From CAYYWV01 sp964475385 (lineage in GTDB: Bacteria > Pseudomonadota > Alphaproteobacteria > JAAXGF01): DNA of 14,231 bases. Positions 14,178-14,231 of the stretch are shown one piece after another. The stretch lies in assembly GCA_964475385.1 (NCBI GenBank), contig CAYYWV010000066.1:1-14231 (forward strand). Direction: 5' to 3'. The position numbers were made by a program, and so were the translations under genes. Under the pieces are notes generated by a model. The model was given only the letters and a program-made list of their open reading frames with translations. It ran no database searches and was not told the origin of the DNA. Position 1 is the stretch's first letter, and each line of letters begins with the position of its first letter.

Positions 14178-14231
<54 letters not shown>

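Overview
The window is G+C-rich DNA (roughly 70% by eye) from an alphaproteobacterium. The evidence is the FYDLN-acid gene divergent from aroA-cmk, a gene order typical of that class; two spaced TTAA-N7-TTAA motifs that match the CtrA box; a Flp-type (type IVb) pilin; and a sugar-transfer-associated ATP-grasp protein. An order-level assignment is not possible from the sequence alone; a Rhodospirillales-like organism is a guess.

Layout. (1) 53-2072, minus strand: aroA (EPSP synthase) and cmk (CMP kinase) overlap as an operon that probably continues leftward into rpsA outside the window. (2) 2227-2628, plus: an FYDLN-acid zinc-ribbon protein with a very acidic tail, followed by tRNA-Ala(GGC) and its terminator. 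(3) 2874-8829, minus: a catabolic/uptake cassette. It runs, in transcription order, from a FadR-type GntR regulator through a Tat-exported substrate-binding protein, a PotA-like ATPase and two PotB/PotC-like permeases to a short-chain dehydrogenase. Three copies of a GTCTAAT-n-ATTAGAC operator lie in front of the regulator and of the binding-protein gene, and a strong hairpin terminator separates the binding-protein gene from the rest. (4) 9015-10157, plus: an ATP-grasp protein behind a CtrA box. (5) 10285-10461, minus: a 58-residue Flp pilin gene, below the size usually listed for ORFs. It is divergent from (6) 10643-11167, plus: a small SAM-dependent methyltransferase. The region between them holds a second CtrA box, a CRP/FNR-type palindrome and a perfect 10-bp inverted repeat. 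(7) 11210-13116, plus: a NatA/NatB-like two-gene ABC exporter. (8) 13177-14076, plus: a lipoprotein with a 15-residue repeat. (9) 14178 to the window end: the 5' part of tRNA-Arg(CCG).

How the parts work together. Regions 1 and 2 are housekeeping. Region 3 reads as a substrate-induced import module: GntR represses itself and the transporter operon, the binding protein is made in excess because of the terminator, and the dehydrogenase probably oxidises or reduces the imported compound. The substrate is not identifiable here. Regions 4 to 6 appear linked by CtrA and so perhaps by cell-cycle or motile-phase control of surface structures. No mobile element, CRISPR array or obvious defence system was seen. 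The least-described part is the CtrA-marked ATP-grasp / orphan pilin / methyltransferase neighbourhood.
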